NCBI GenBank assembly: GCA_017433905.1
Contig: JAFRGI010000024.1
Coordinates: 1-37,779 of the forward strand
From: Ruminococcus sp.
GTDB lineage: Bacteria > Bacillota > Clostridia > Oscillospirales > Acutalibacteraceae
Direction of reading: 5' to 3'
Length of the DNA: 37,779 nt
Made by a program: the position numbers and the translations under genes. Positions 7,160 to 15,980 of this stretch are shown one piece after another. The first letter of the stretch is position 1. Each line of letters begins with the position of its first letter. The notes under the pieces are model-generated. The model saw nothing but the letters and a program-made list of their open reading frames with translations. It had not been told where the DNA came from and made no database searches.

Positions 7160-9592
7160 TTAATCTACCACGGCTTCCGGTGTACTGCTTTCGCCACTGC
7201 CCTGTGATTCGGGCGGCAAGACGGATGACTGGGGATCAACGGCAGAGCTTTGTTCACCGTCGGAGGATTGACTGTCACCGGAGGATTGACCGCCACCGGA
7301 GGATTGACCGCCGCCTCCCGAGGGCGAATAGCTGCTTTCACCGCCTGCATAAGAGTTTGTATCGCTGCCATAGCCGTAGCCGTAATAGTTATTATTGTTA
7401 TTATAAGAGTTCCAATCGTAAGCGGAATCGTCATACCATGCAGAGCCGAATGCGGGCATATTATCTTCAGTATAGTAACCGATATATTTACCGGAAACGT
7501 TATCTGTGGAAATGACCAGACCTGTAGACGGGTTGTAGGTCGCGGCGATGAGATTTTTGGAAATATTATATTCCTTTTGTTTTTTGTCCTTGAGATACTC
7601 ACCCATGACGGTGGAAAAGAATTTTGCGGAACGTGTTTTATCGTTAATGGTTTGCGGACTGTCATAGCCTGTCCATGTTGCCATAACGCCGTAAGGTGAC
7701 AAGCCGCAGAACCAACAGTCGCGGTCACTATCTGTCGTACCGGTTTTTCCGACGATATCCCAACCCGATACACGCGCGTAAGACGCATAGGTATTAGCGC
7801 TGTTTTCAACGTTGTAGTGGAGCAGGCGGTTCATAATACCTGCCGTTTCGGCGGAATACGCCTGTTTGGGTACAGCGTCGCGGTGATCAATAATGATGTT
7901 GTCCTCGGAATCTGTGATATAGTAGTAGGTGTAAGGCTTGTAGTAAAGACCTCCGTTGCCCATGTAGGTATAGGCAGCAGCCATTTCGCGGACGGTGGCG
8001 CCGCCCGTGAGACCACCCAGAGAGAGGGCACCGGTGTTGACACGATCCGCTTCATTGAGATGGGTGAAGTTCATTTTGGTTACCGCTTGCTCGTAGGCGA
8101 CAGAAGGACCGCCGATCAATTCCATAACCTGTACGGCAACGGCGTTCGAGGAACGTTCGATTGCATCGGGCAAAAGAATATTGCCAAGGTAGGAGCCGTA
8201 GGCGTTTTTCGGACCCGAAATATATTTGCCGGAAGCTTCGTCGTACTGATATTTCGGGAGCGGTTCATCACGTACGGTAGAGGAGAAATAGAGTTGTTTG
8301 TTTTCGATCGCGATAGGATAGACGAACAGCGGTTTAATCGAGGAACCGGGCTGTAGTGCAGAGCGGGCTGCTCTGTCCCATGCAAGATCGGTGGTTTTAC
8401 GGTTGGAACTGCCGACGGTGGCGATAACGCGTCCGTCGAAGTCCATCAAAACGGATCCCAGTTCAATGTTCAAATCAGAGCTCTTGTCGATTTCCATGGC
8501 CGCTTTTTCAATGAAGTTCTGCATTTTTTCGTCCATGGCGCAATAGATTTTCAGACCCTCGGTATAGATTTTGTCGCTGGCAGCGTCTGTGCTGATGTTG
8601 TAGTAGACAGCCAGATCGGCGCACAAATCGTAGAAAAGCTGGTCATAATACCAGTTTTGCACATCACTGTCATCGTCATCCTCGTTGTCAGAGGCGCTTT
8701 TGAATCCGACAAAAGTCATATTAGCGCTTTCTTTCATAGCGTCGTCGTATTCCTCTTGTGTAATGATTTCCTGATCGAGCATTTCATGGAGAATCAATTC
8801 GCGGCGTTCCTTATTGTTTTCGGGATACATCAGCGGGTTCCAGCGCGAGGGATTCTGCGTGATACCCGCGATTGCAGCGCATTCTGCGAGAGAACAATCC
8901 TTGATGCTCTTGTCAAAATAGAGCTGAGCTGCCGCCTCGACCCCCTGACAATTGTTGCCGAAGTTGACGACGTTGAGATAGGCTTCCAAAATCTGATCTT
9001 TAGTGTATTCCTGTTCGAGTTTGAGTGCTTTGCAGATTTCGCGCAGCTTACGGTTGATACTGACCTCGTTGTCGTCCGTAATGTTTTTGATCAGCTGCTG
9101 GGTGATGGTGGAACCGCCGTAGGAATCGTTGCCCATAGCGAGTGTGGCAACAGCCGAGAGCGTGCGCTGCAAGTCCACGCCGTTGTGTTCAAAAAAGCGT
9201 TTGTCCTCAATGGCAACCTGCGCTTCTTTCATGTAATCGGGAATATTTGGGTTATCGACCCAAATGCGGTTTTCTGTGCTGTAGAGCTTACGTGTTTCCG
9301 TAAACTCGCCGGTTTCGCTGTCCTTTATATAAATAATACTGGTTTGGTTCATGGATTTTGCTTTGAGGTCAATGCCCGTCGGTTCGGAAGCGAGCGCGAA
9401 AATGTAGATGCCGAACGAAATCGCCGTGACAATACCCGCCACTGCGAATACAGAAAAAATCGTTAGCAAAATTTTGCCCAGTCCCTTAAAGAATCGTTTT
9501 GCGCTGCTTTCGCTTCGTTTGTAGGTAACCTCAGGCTGCTCGTTGGGTTTGCCCATGTAGCTGCTGATGTCCGTTTCACGTTTGTTACGCAT
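7160..9592 (-). CDS. Class A penicillin-binding protein (PBP1A type)
   Basis: A bifunctional peptidoglycan synthase, 810 residues from the ATG at 9592, which has AAGGAG behind it; the frame stays open a further 26 codons upstream. It has a cytoplasmic N-terminus, one membrane helix (about 40-66) and a glycosyltransferase domain with E129 in 'EDKRFFEHNG' and 'GGSTITQQLIKN' (159-170). The transpeptidase domain has S417xxK420, S481SN483 and K616TGT619. An acidic insert lies near 303-311. The last roughly 60 residues are a low-complexity Ser/Gly/Gln/Pro tail with a GGGQSS-type period encoded by an 18-bp tandem repeat; such tails may span the wall. It is followed closely by hom. Confidence 0.95.
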   Translation of the reverse strand: MRNKRETDISSYMGKPNEQPEVTYKRSESSAKRFFKGLGKILLTIFSVFAVAGIVTAISFGIYIFALASEPTGIDLKAKSMNQTSIIYIKDSETGEFTETRKLYSTENRIWVDNPNIPDYMKEAQVAIEDKRFFEHNGVDLQRTLSAVATLAMGNDSYGGSTITQQLIKNITDDNEVSINRKLREICKALKLEQEYTKDQILEAYLNVVNFGNNCQGVEAAAQLYFDKSIKDCSLAECAAIAGITQNPSRWNPLMYPENNKERRELILHEMLDQEIITQEEYDDAMKESANMTFVGFKSASDNEDDDDSDVQNWYYDQLFYDLCADLAVYYNISTDAASDKIYTEGLKIYCAMDEKMQNFIEKAAMEIDKSSDLNIELGSVLMDFDGRVIATVGSSNRKTTDLAWDRAARSALQPGSSIKPLFVYPIAIENKQLYFSSTVRDEPLPKYQYDEASGKYISGPKNAYGSYLGNILLPDAIERSSNAVAVQVMELIGGPSVAYEQAVTKMNFTHLNEADRVNTGALSLGGLTGGATVREMAAAYTYMGNGGLYYKPYTYYYITDSEDNIIIDHRDAVPKQAYSAETAGIMNRLLHYNVENSANTYASYARVSGWDIVGKTGTTDSDRDCWFCGLSPYGVMATWTGYDSPQTINDKTRSAKFFSTVMGEYLKDKKQKEYNISKNLIAATYNPSTGLVISTDNVSGKYIGYYTEDNMPAFGSAWYDDSAYDWNSYNNNNNYYGYGYGSDTNSYAGGESSYSPSGGGGQSSGGGQSSGDSQSSDGEQSSAVDPQSSVLPPESQGSGESSTPEAVVD
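7262..7315 (+). repeat. 18-bp tandem repeat in the PBP tail
   Basis: Three near-identical 18-bp units (7262-7279, 7280-7297, 7298-7315) of the form GGAGGATTGACCGCCACC, with a more divergent unit at 7244-7261. In frame they encode six-residue QSS-containing repeats in the C-terminal tail of the penicillin-binding protein. Slippage would change tail length without breaking the frame. Confidence 0.85.
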
Positions 9593-9890
9593 ATGAACTC
9601 CTTCTTTGTGGTGTTTATATAGATTTAGTTTATGTGGAGCAGACGGGATGAAACCACCGCTTTTTTTCAAAGACGGGATATAGTTCTCGCCGACACTTTT
9701 TTATCTGACACAATCAAATTATTTGTGATTGTAAACATTAGTAAAAATTATTATAGCACTTTTTCGGGGAAAAATAAATATGTAAATCAAAATTTTCGAA
9801 AAAAATTTCGTTTCCATGCGATCTATTACAAAAAAAGATGAATATTGCACGATGAAAGGGAGAAGATAAGCAAAAAGGATGGATAGTACT
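9593..9890. other. Divergent intergenic region, 298 bp
   Basis: Lies between the divergently oriented PBP gene (minus) and the BofC-like gene (plus). It is AT-rich. A TATAAT on the minus strand (9750-9755) is a possible -10 box for the PBP operon, but I see no good -35 box in front of it. No gene, RNA or hairpin was recognised. Confidence 0.4.
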
Positions 9891-10214
9891 ATGAAAAAAA
9901 TTATTTTATTTTCAGTCACGGGAGCCATTTTGATCAGTTGTGTATTGATTGCATCGTTTGCAGAGCAGCGCGCTGCAGGAAACCTGCCGATGACGACGCA
10001 CAGTGCGACTGTATCCGGGCAGGAAAAGCGCTTTCTGATGGGGAGCGAGGGCGGACGCCTGGTTGTTTACCGACTGGGGGAGAAGAAGCCGTTTATGACC
10101 ACGGACACCTTTACCTATATGCTCCCGAAGGCGGACAAGCAGAAGCTGGAGCAGGGTATTCTGATTGAGGGAGAAGCGGCGCTGCGGCGTACCCTGGAAG
10201 ATTACTGCAGTTAA
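9891..10214 (+). CDS. Small anchored protein with BofC C-terminal-like domain
   Basis: 107 residues from the ATG at 9891. An N-terminal hydrophobic segment (about 4-24) is a membrane anchor; it contains LISC, which could be a lipobox, but hydrophobic residues continue past the Cys. Residues 50-107 ('GRLVVYRLGEKKPFMTTD', then 'MLPKADKQKL', ending 'LEDYCS') match the pattern of the BofC C-terminal domain found in spore-forming Firmicutes. In B. subtilis BofC is a forespore protein of the sigma-K checkpoint. A sporulation role here is inference only. AAAGGATGG precedes the chosen start; a nearer upstream ATG at 9879 is part of that sequence. Confidence 0.65.
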   Translation: MKKIILFSVTGAILISCVLIASFAEQRAAGNLPMTTHSATVSGQEKRFLMGSEGGRLVVYRLGEKKPFMTTDTFTYMLPKADKQKLEQGILIEGEAALRRTLEDYCS

Positions 10215-10404
10215 TTCTTCTACGCGTATTTTTCTACGCGTACTATGGGTTATTGGTGGAGGATACTGTACATTTTCGCGGGATAACATCATCAGGTGCC
10301 TTACCATCCCATTTTGCGGAACGCCGTTTAGCGGTTGTTCAACCGGAATGCTGTGGTTTTTCTTCGGGCGATATGCTGATATTCTTTGTTTTGCTTCCCA
10401 AAAC

Positions 10405-10433
10405 TTTACAATAGCGCTGATTTGTGATATGAT
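10405..10433 (+). promoter_or_regulatory. Promoter of murI
   Basis: -35 TTTACA (10405-10410), 17-bp spacer, -10 TATGAT (10428-10433). The predicted start of transcription is about 28 nt before the murI start codon and would serve murI, the DUF1934 gene, argS and the membrane protein gene. Confidence 0.75.
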
Positions 10434-10467
10434 ATAAGTTAAATTATCGTATAAAAGAGGGATGTGT

Positions 10468-11286
10468 ATGTCGGCAGAAAACGCAATCGGTGTTTTTGAT
10501 TCGGGTCTCGGCGGTCTGAGTGCGGTCAGGGAGTTCCTTCGTGTATTACCGCACGAAAAGATTATCTATTTTGGCGATACGGGACGCGTTCCCTATGGTA
10601 CGCGTAGTTGCGATACAATCAAAAAATATGCTGTTCAGGATACCAATTTCCTTCTGCGTCACAATGTCAAGATGATTGTTGCAGCCTGTGGCACGGTTAG
10701 TTCTGTGGCAGGGGATTTGTTGCGTGACTCCCTTAAGGTTCCTTATACGGGCGTGGTTAATCCTACTGCTTTTACAGCTGCACGCGTAACGCGTAACGGA
10801 CGCGTCGGCGTGATTGGTACATCTGCCACTGTCAGCAGTCACAGCTATCGGCTCCGTCTCAACAAGCTCAATCCTCAAATTAGGGTGTTTGAAGAAGCGT
10901 GTCCGCTCTTTGTTCCGTTGGTGGAAAACGGCTTCATTGATCGCTGCGACGTTATTGCCATGGCTACGGTTGCACGGTATCTCTGGCCGCTCAAGGATGA
11001 AGGGATTGATACGCTCATTCTTGGCTGTACGCACTTTCCGCTGTTGAAAGAAGTCATTTCGGACTATATGGGACCGGGCGTGCGCTTGATTGATTCGGGG
11101 TTGGAAACGGCGGTTTACGCCGCCAAGGTACTCGGTGAGCAAAAGCTGCTTAGTACGCGCGACGAACAGCCCGATCCTGCATTTTATATCAGTGATACGC
11201 CGGACAGCTTTTCTTCCGTCGCCAAGCTGTTCCTTGGCAGGAACATGGAGCATGCCGTCACACAAATCGACATCGAAGCATATTGA
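10468..11286 (+). CDS. murI: Glutamate racemase
   Basis: A 272-residue enzyme making D-glutamate for peptidoglycan. The N-terminal 'GVFDSGLGGLSAVREF' carries D11/S12; the two catalytic cysteines are C74 in 'AACGTVSS' and C187 in 'LGCTHFPLL'. The first motif is usually CNT; here the Asn is Gly, an unusual change beside the catalytic Cys. ATG 10468 is preferred over 10462 because AAAGAGG is 7 bases upstream. A promoter lies just before it. The next gene starts 7 bp after the stop with its ribosome-binding site overlapping the stop codon, implying an operon. Confidence 0.92.
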   Translation: MSAENAIGVFDSGLGGLSAVREFLRVLPHEKIIYFGDTGRVPYGTRSCDTIKKYAVQDTNFLLRHNVKMIVAACGTVSSVAGDLLRDSLKVPYTGVVNPTAFTAARVTRNGRVGVIGTSATVSSHSYRLRLNKLNPQIRVFEEACPLFVPLVENGFIDRCDVIAMATVARYLWPLKDEGIDTLILGCTHFPLLKEVISDYMGPGVRLIDSGLETAVYAAKVLGEQKLLSTRDEQPDPAFYISDTPDSFSSVAKLFLGRNMEHAVTQIDIEAY

Positions 11287-11293
11287 GGTACAT

Positions 11294-11749
11294 ATGGAAG
11301 ATAAGGAATTGAATCCCTACAGAATCACCATCATCGGCGAGCAGACGGTTGATGGTGAAAACAATAAAATCGAGGTGCTGACCGAAGGGAAATTCATGCG
11401 CAAGCACGATCATTTTTACATTGGTTACCGCGAGTATGACGAGGAAAATCCGATGAAGGTTTACAATAACGTAATTCGCGTTGACGAAGATATGGTGACG
11501 ATCAGCCGTACAGGTCCTCAGCGTTCGCGTTTGTTGCTGCAAAAGGGAAAACGACACCAATGTATTTATGAGACGGTAGCAGGTACGCTCACCATCGGTG
11601 TGTTTACCAAGATGCTCAACAGTACTCTCGGGGAAAGAGGCGGTATGTTAGAGGTTAGCTATACGCTGGATTTTAACGCCGATTTGGTCAGTGAAAACTG
11701 CTTCCATATTACAGTAGAAAAAAAAGAAGCGCAAGCAAAGGAAGAATAA
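11294..11749 (+). CDS. DUF1934 (YwiB-like) protein
   Basis: 151 residues, predicted beta-barrel of the calycin-like DUF1934 family: 'ITIIGEQTVDGENNKIEVLT', 'GTLTIGVFTKML' and 'GGMLEVSYTLDFN' follow the family layout. B. subtilis YwiB is next to argS in the same order, which supports the call. The GAGG ribosome-binding site overlaps the end of murI. Biochemical role unknown. Confidence 0.85.
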   Translation: MEDKELNPYRITIIGEQTVDGENNKIEVLTEGKFMRKHDHFYIGYREYDEENPMKVYNNVIRVDEDMVTISRTGPQRSRLLLQKGKRHQCIYETVAGTLTIGVFTKMLNSTLGERGGMLEVSYTLDFNADLVSENCFHITVEKKEAQAKEE

Positions 11750-11755
11750 GAGGTT

Positions 11756-13498
11756 ATGAAAATGGATACATACGCACAGTCTGTTCATCAGCTCAGAAAC
11801 GCTGTAAACGCGGCGATGACAAAAGCAATTGAAAACGGGGCGCTGCCCGAGGCGGCATTGCCTGAATTTATCATAGAGGTTCCGGCGGACACCGCTCACG
11901 GCGATTTTGCCACCAATGCGGCAATGGCAGGCGCAAAGGCATTCCGTATGCCGCCGTTCAAAATCGCGCAGGCGATTACCGCGCATCTCGATCTGGAAGG
12001 CACTTTTTTTGATCGTTTCGAGACCGCCGGACCGGGATTTATCAATTTTTTTCTCGGCGCACAGTTTTATGCCGCTACCGTTCGGGAGATCTTGTCTGAT
12101 CCCGCGGGCTACGGTGCGTCTGATTACGGCAAAGGCGAACGTGTGATGGTGGAGTTTGTTTCCGCCAATCCCACAGGTCCCATGCACATGGGTAATGCGC
12201 GCGGCGGCGCGCTGGGGGATTGTCTCGCCGCCGTGCTGGATAAAGCTGGATATAGTGCATACCGCGAGTTTTATGTCAACGATGCGGGTAATCAGATTGA
12301 AAAATTTGCAGAATCGCTTCAGGCGCGGTATCTTCAAATCTACAAAGGTGACGCCGTTGTGTTTCCCGAGGACGGTTATCAGGGAGGCGATATCATTGAT
12401 CTTGCCCATGAGTATAACGACGCTTACGGCGACATTCTGCTTCATGTTACGCCGGAGGAGCGCAAAAAGGCGCTGGTTGCCTATGCTCTGCCGAAGAATA
12501 TCAACAAAATGCAGGAGGACATGGCATCGTATAAAATCACCTATGACAAGTGGTTTTTCGAGAGTGAGCTGCACAAAAGCGGCGCGGTCAAAGCGATTGT
12601 CGATATGCTGACCGAGAAAGGACTGACCTACGAACAAGACGGCGCTGTGTGGTACAAAAATAAGCAGGTTCTTACGGAGCAGCTGCTCCGCGAGGGCAAA
12701 AGCCAGCAATATATTGACAATTTGGAACTCAAGGACGATGTGCTCATTCGTCAGAACGGCAATCCCACCTATTTTGCAGCAGACATTGCTTATCACAAGA
12801 ATAAATTCGACCGCGGTTTTGAAACGCTGATTGACGTTTGGGGCGCTGACCACCACGGGCATGTGATGCGCATGAAGGGCGCAATGGATGCTGTCGGTTG
12901 TGATGGCAGCAAGCTTCACGTTGTGCTGATGCAGCTTGTCAAGCTGCTGCGCGACGGAAAACCGGCTAAAATGAGTAAGCGCACGGGTAAGGCGATCCAG
13001 CTCCGCGATTTGCTTGAGGAGGTGCCTGTTGACAGTGCGCGGTTCCTCTTTAATACGCGTGAGGCGAACACACAGATGGATTTTGATCTGGACGTTGCCG
13101 TCAAGCAGGATAACCAAAACCCGGTATATTACGTACAGTACGCACATGCGCGTATTTGCAGTATTTTCAAGGCGCTTGCCGCAGAAGGCGTGACGCCGCG
13201 CGTATGCTCCGACGCGGAGCTGGCATTGCTGACCGCGTCGGAAGAAAAGGAGCTGATTAACCATCTCGCGCTCTATGGCAACGAGATAATCTCTGCCGCC
13301 AGAGATTATGATCCAACCAAGGTTACACGCTACGTGACACGTCTTGCAACATTGTTCCACAAGTTCTATAACGCTTGCCGCGTTAAGGGTGATGACGAGA
13401 GCTTGATGCAGGCGCGCCTTGCGCTTTGTGCCTGTGTGAGGGTGGTTATCAAAAATGTGCTGACCATGTTTAACATCCATTGTCCGGAGAGCATGTAA
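11756..13498 (+). CDS. argS: Arginyl-tRNA synthetase
   Basis: A 580-residue class I synthetase. The N-terminal additional domain is at about 1-120; the HIGH signature appears as HMGN (144-147 in 'NPTGPMHMGNARGG') and KMSKS as KMSKR ('KPAKMSKRTGKAI'). The C-terminal DALR anticodon domain follows ('YVQYAHARICSIFK' onward). It starts 6 bp after the DUF1934 gene. A very long reading frame on the opposite strand is its shadow. Confidence 0.96.
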   Translation: MKMDTYAQSVHQLRNAVNAAMTKAIENGALPEAALPEFIIEVPADTAHGDFATNAAMAGAKAFRMPPFKIAQAITAHLDLEGTFFDRFETAGPGFINFFLGAQFYAATVREILSDPAGYGASDYGKGERVMVEFVSANPTGPMHMGNARGGALGDCLAAVLDKAGYSAYREFYVNDAGNQIEKFAESLQARYLQIYKGDAVVFPEDGYQGGDIIDLAHEYNDAYGDILLHVTPEERKKALVAYALPKNINKMQEDMASYKITYDKWFFESELHKSGAVKAIVDMLTEKGLTYEQDGAVWYKNKQVLTEQLLREGKSQQYIDNLELKDDVLIRQNGNPTYFAADIAYHKNKFDRGFETLIDVWGADHHGHVMRMKGAMDAVGCDGSKLHVVLMQLVKLLRDGKPAKMSKRTGKAIQLRDLLEEVPVDSARFLFNTREANTQMDFDLDVAVKQDNQNPVYYVQYAHARICSIFKALAAEGVTPRVCSDAELALLTASEEKELINHLALYGNEIISAARDYDPTKVTRYVTRLATLFHKFYNACRVKGDDESLMQARLALCACVRVVIKNVLTMFNIHCPESM

Positions 13499-13500
13499 AC

Positions 13501-14163
13501 ATGACGGGACTCGACAAGCTCCGCAAGCGTCAGATACGCAAATCATTGCCCCCCAAACTGGCGGTTACCTTTTTGATGATGTTGTTCGGCTGCGCTATGA
13601 GTATGCTCGCTGTTTTTCTGGAATGTGCATCTGCCGAGTCTCTTCCGCAGTGGCTGACATCCATTGACATCAGAAGTTTTTCCGTAAGCTTGCTTCCGTG
13701 GGTATTTATGGCTCTGCCCATTGCGCTTTTTGCCCGAACGCCGTTGCGCGCCGCTGTAAATGTAGGTGCATTTTTCAGTGGCAAGTGGATCGGACGTCTG
13801 GTGTATCTCAGTTTGATTACGCACACGCAGCTTGCGTGGGATGACTTTCGTTTTTGGTTGATCTTTACGGCAGTTTCGCCGCTGATAGCTGTCGTCTGTT
13901 GGTATGGACGCGGCGTTGGTGCATCGGCAGGCTTTGCAGCGGCATTGATCATCTCCTTTTTCTTTCTATATGTTTTTCACTTCACTTCGACCTTTCGGGA
14001 GTTTGGCTTTCATTGGCAGTATGGTTTTTTGCCGCTGATTTTTTTGGCGGTAGCGATCGGTATGCTCTGGAGACGACCGCTGCAAAGTCTTTTTTCAGTG
14101 CTTGGCGGTTTTGCGTTGGCATACATATATGTTTTGTTGCCGTTTTCGATTCCGGTTGTCTAA
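13501..14163 (+). CDS. Polytopic membrane protein of unknown function
   Basis: 220 residues with a short basic N-terminus ('KLRKRQIRK') and about six hydrophobic segments (about 19-42, 52-75, 80-105, 113-150 as two helices, 165-185, 192-215). No family was recognised. It starts 2 bp after argS with GGAGAG inside the argS end, so it is probably translated from the same message. A long hairpin follows. Confidence 0.75.
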   Translation: MTGLDKLRKRQIRKSLPPKLAVTFLMMLFGCAMSMLAVFLECASAESLPQWLTSIDIRSFSVSLLPWVFMALPIALFARTPLRAAVNVGAFFSGKWIGRLVYLSLITHTQLAWDDFRFWLIFTAVSPLIAVVCWYGRGVGASAGFAAALIISFFFLYVFHFTSTFREFGFHWQYGFLPLIFLAVAIGMLWRRPLQSLFSVLGGFALAYIYVLLPFSIPVV

Positions 14164-14198
14164 TAACGGGGCTTGTTTACTCCATGACGAAACGTTCC

Positions 14199-14247
14199 AA
14201 ACAGCAGGCACATAACCGAAGCAAAGACGGTTATGTGCCTGCTGTTT
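14199..14247. terminator. 20-bp perfect hairpin between convergent genes
   Basis: Left arm 14199-14218 and right arm 14228-14247 are perfectly complementary over 20 bp, with a 9-base loop. It lies between the membrane protein gene (plus) and accA (minus). T-tracts are minimal on both sides, so it is either a bidirectional terminator using the TTT ends of the arms or a hairpin that protects 3' ends. Confidence 0.65.
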
Positions 14248-14278
14248 GATTATGTTCAGATTCGGATAAAGACAAAAA

Positions 14279-15109
14279 TTATGGGATGAGTTCACTGTCA
14301 ATTGTTCCGATTTTGCGGAAGCGAGCGTAACGCTGTTCGGTCAGTTCCTCGTCTGTCAGGGCTAGGTTTTTTTCAAAGGTGCGCATAATAAGCAGCTTGA
14401 GACTTTCAAACATTGACTGATCGTCCGCTTTGGGCTGTCGGATGATACGTTCGATCATGCCGAAGCCGAACAGATCCTGTGCCGTCATTTTGAGTGCCGC
14501 CGCTGCCTGCGGTGCTTTGGCACTGTCTTTCCAGAGAATCGAAGCGCAGCCCTCGGGGGAAATGACAGAATAGACCGCGTTTTCGAGCATCCACACCTCG
14601 TCGGCAACTGCGAGAGCAAGCGCGCCGCCGCTGCCGCCTTCTCCGATCAGAATGGTAAGAACGGGTGTTTTGAGCGTCATCATTTCCATCAGGTTTTCGG
14701 CAATCGCCTGCCCCTGACCGCGTTCTTCCGCGCCGATACCCGGAAATGCACCGCTGGTGTCCACCAGGCAGAGCACGGGACGACGGAATTTTTCCGCCTG
14801 CTTCATCAGACGCAACGCTTTGCGGTAACCTTCGGGATGTGCTTGACCAAAGTTACGCTCCATGCGTTCCTTGGTGTTCCTGCCTTTTTCAATACCGATA
14901 ATGGTGACAGGGGTTTCATAGAGCATGGCGAGTCCTGCAACGATTGCCTTGTCGTCAGAAAAACGCCTGTCGCCGTGCAGTTCGATGAAGCTGTCGCCAA
15001 ACATATATTTGATGTAATCCACTGCTGTGAGCTTGTTGGAATCCCTCGCCGCCAATACCTTTTCATAGGCAGTATTGGTATTGACAGGGTTGGTATTTGA
15101 ATTAGCCAT
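14279..15109 (-). CDS. accA: Acetyl-CoA carboxylase carboxyltransferase subunit alpha
   Basis: 276 residues. Together with AccD it transfers the carboxyl group from carboxybiotin to acetyl-CoA, making malonyl-CoA. It has the crotonase-type core with 'GRNTKERMERNFG', 'DTSGAFPGIGAEERGQGQAI' and 'ILIGEGGSGGALALAVAD'. It is the last gene of the operon; its ATG is 2 bp past the accD stop. Confidence 0.95.
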   Translation of the reverse strand: MANSNTNPVNTNTAYEKVLAARDSNKLTAVDYIKYMFGDSFIELHGDRRFSDDKAIVAGLAMLYETPVTIIGIEKGRNTKERMERNFGQAHPEGYRKALRLMKQAEKFRRPVLCLVDTSGAFPGIGAEERGQGQAIAENLMEMMTLKTPVLTILIGEGGSGGALALAVADEVWMLENAVYSVISPEGCASILWKDSAKAPQAAAALKMTAQDLFGFGMIERIIRQPKADDQSMFESLKLLIMRTFEKNLALTDEELTEQRYARFRKIGTIDSELIP

Positions 15110-15111
15110 AT

Positions 15112-15966
15112 TTAATCCTCCCCGTAGCCGTGCATTTTCAGTAGTCTGGCAATGGTCGGTTTCAAGGATGCACGCGGTACAACTGCGTCTATAAACCCTT
15201 TTTGCAGGACAAATTCCGCAGTTTGAAAGTCTTTTGGCAGTTTTTGACGCATGGTTTGTTCGATGACGCGCGGACCCGCAAAGGCAACCAGTGCGTTTGG
15301 TTCCGCGAGGATGATATCACCCTCCATCGCGAAAGAAGCGGTGACGCCCCCTGTCGTGGGGTCGGTCAGTACCGTGATATAGAGCAGTCCGGCGTCGCTG
15401 TGACGCTTGACTGCTCCGGATGTTTTTGCCATCTGCATCAGTGACAGGATGCCCTCCTGCATGCGCGCGCCGCCCGAAACGGTGCATATGACCACCGGCA
15501 GCCTGTTTTCTGTGGCATATTCAAAGGCGCGGGTGATTTTTTCACCGGTTACCGTTCCCATGCTGCCCATCATGAAATCTGCGTCCATCACGCAAAGCTC
15601 GGTGAGGACGCCGTTGATGGTGCCTGTGCCGCAGCGTACAGATTCGTTTGCTTTTTTGCAGGCTTTTTCCAGTTTTTCGTTATAACCCGGGAAGGAGAGG
15701 ATATTTTTGGAGGTCAGATCTTTGTCCTGTTCGCGAAAGCTGCTTTTGTCGGTGAGCAGATCGATCCGTTGTTTGGCGCTCATGCGGAAATGATGATGGC
15801 AGTGCGTGCAGACGTGGAGATTTTCTTCCATGTCTGTTGTGAGCAGCAGTGTGTTGCATTTCGGGCATTTTACCCACATTTCCTCGGGTACAAACGGCAC
15901 GTTATGCTGTTTGTCCGCCGTTGTTTCCAATTCGTTTTTCGGTTTTACAAAAGCAAAAAGATCCAT
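15112..15966 (-). CDS. accD: Acetyl-CoA carboxylase carboxyltransferase subunit beta
   Basis: 284 residues. An N-terminal zinc ribbon has C34xxC37 and C53xxC56; the carboxyltransferase core has 'CTVSGGARMQEGILSLMQMA' and 'TDPTTGGVTASFA'. It partners with AccA, encoded immediately downstream. Ribosome-binding site GCGGAG precedes the ATG, 14 bp after accC. Confidence 0.95.
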   Translation of the reverse strand: MDLFAFVKPKNELETTADKQHNVPFVPEEMWVKCPKCNTLLLTTDMEENLHVCTHCHHHFRMSAKQRIDLLTDKSSFREQDKDLTSKNILSFPGYNEKLEKACKKANESVRCGTGTINGVLTELCVMDADFMMGSMGTVTGEKITRAFEYATENRLPVVICTVSGGARMQEGILSLMQMAKTSGAVKRHSDAGLLYITVLTDPTTGGVTASFAMEGDIILAEPNALVAFAGPRVIEQTMRQKLPKDFQTAEFVLQKGFIDAVVPRASLKPTIARLLKMHGYGED

Positions 15967-15980
15967 TTATTACACTCCGC

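Noticed and set aside
7244-7315. CRISPR-like repetition
   Set aside because: The units are tandem without spacers and lie in frame within the PBP coding tail.
11648-13546. 632-codon open frame on the minus strand opposite argS and its neighbours
   Set aside because: The plus strand carries argS with all class I motifs; the frame is a shadow of its codon bias, lacks a ribosome-binding site and resembles no protein.
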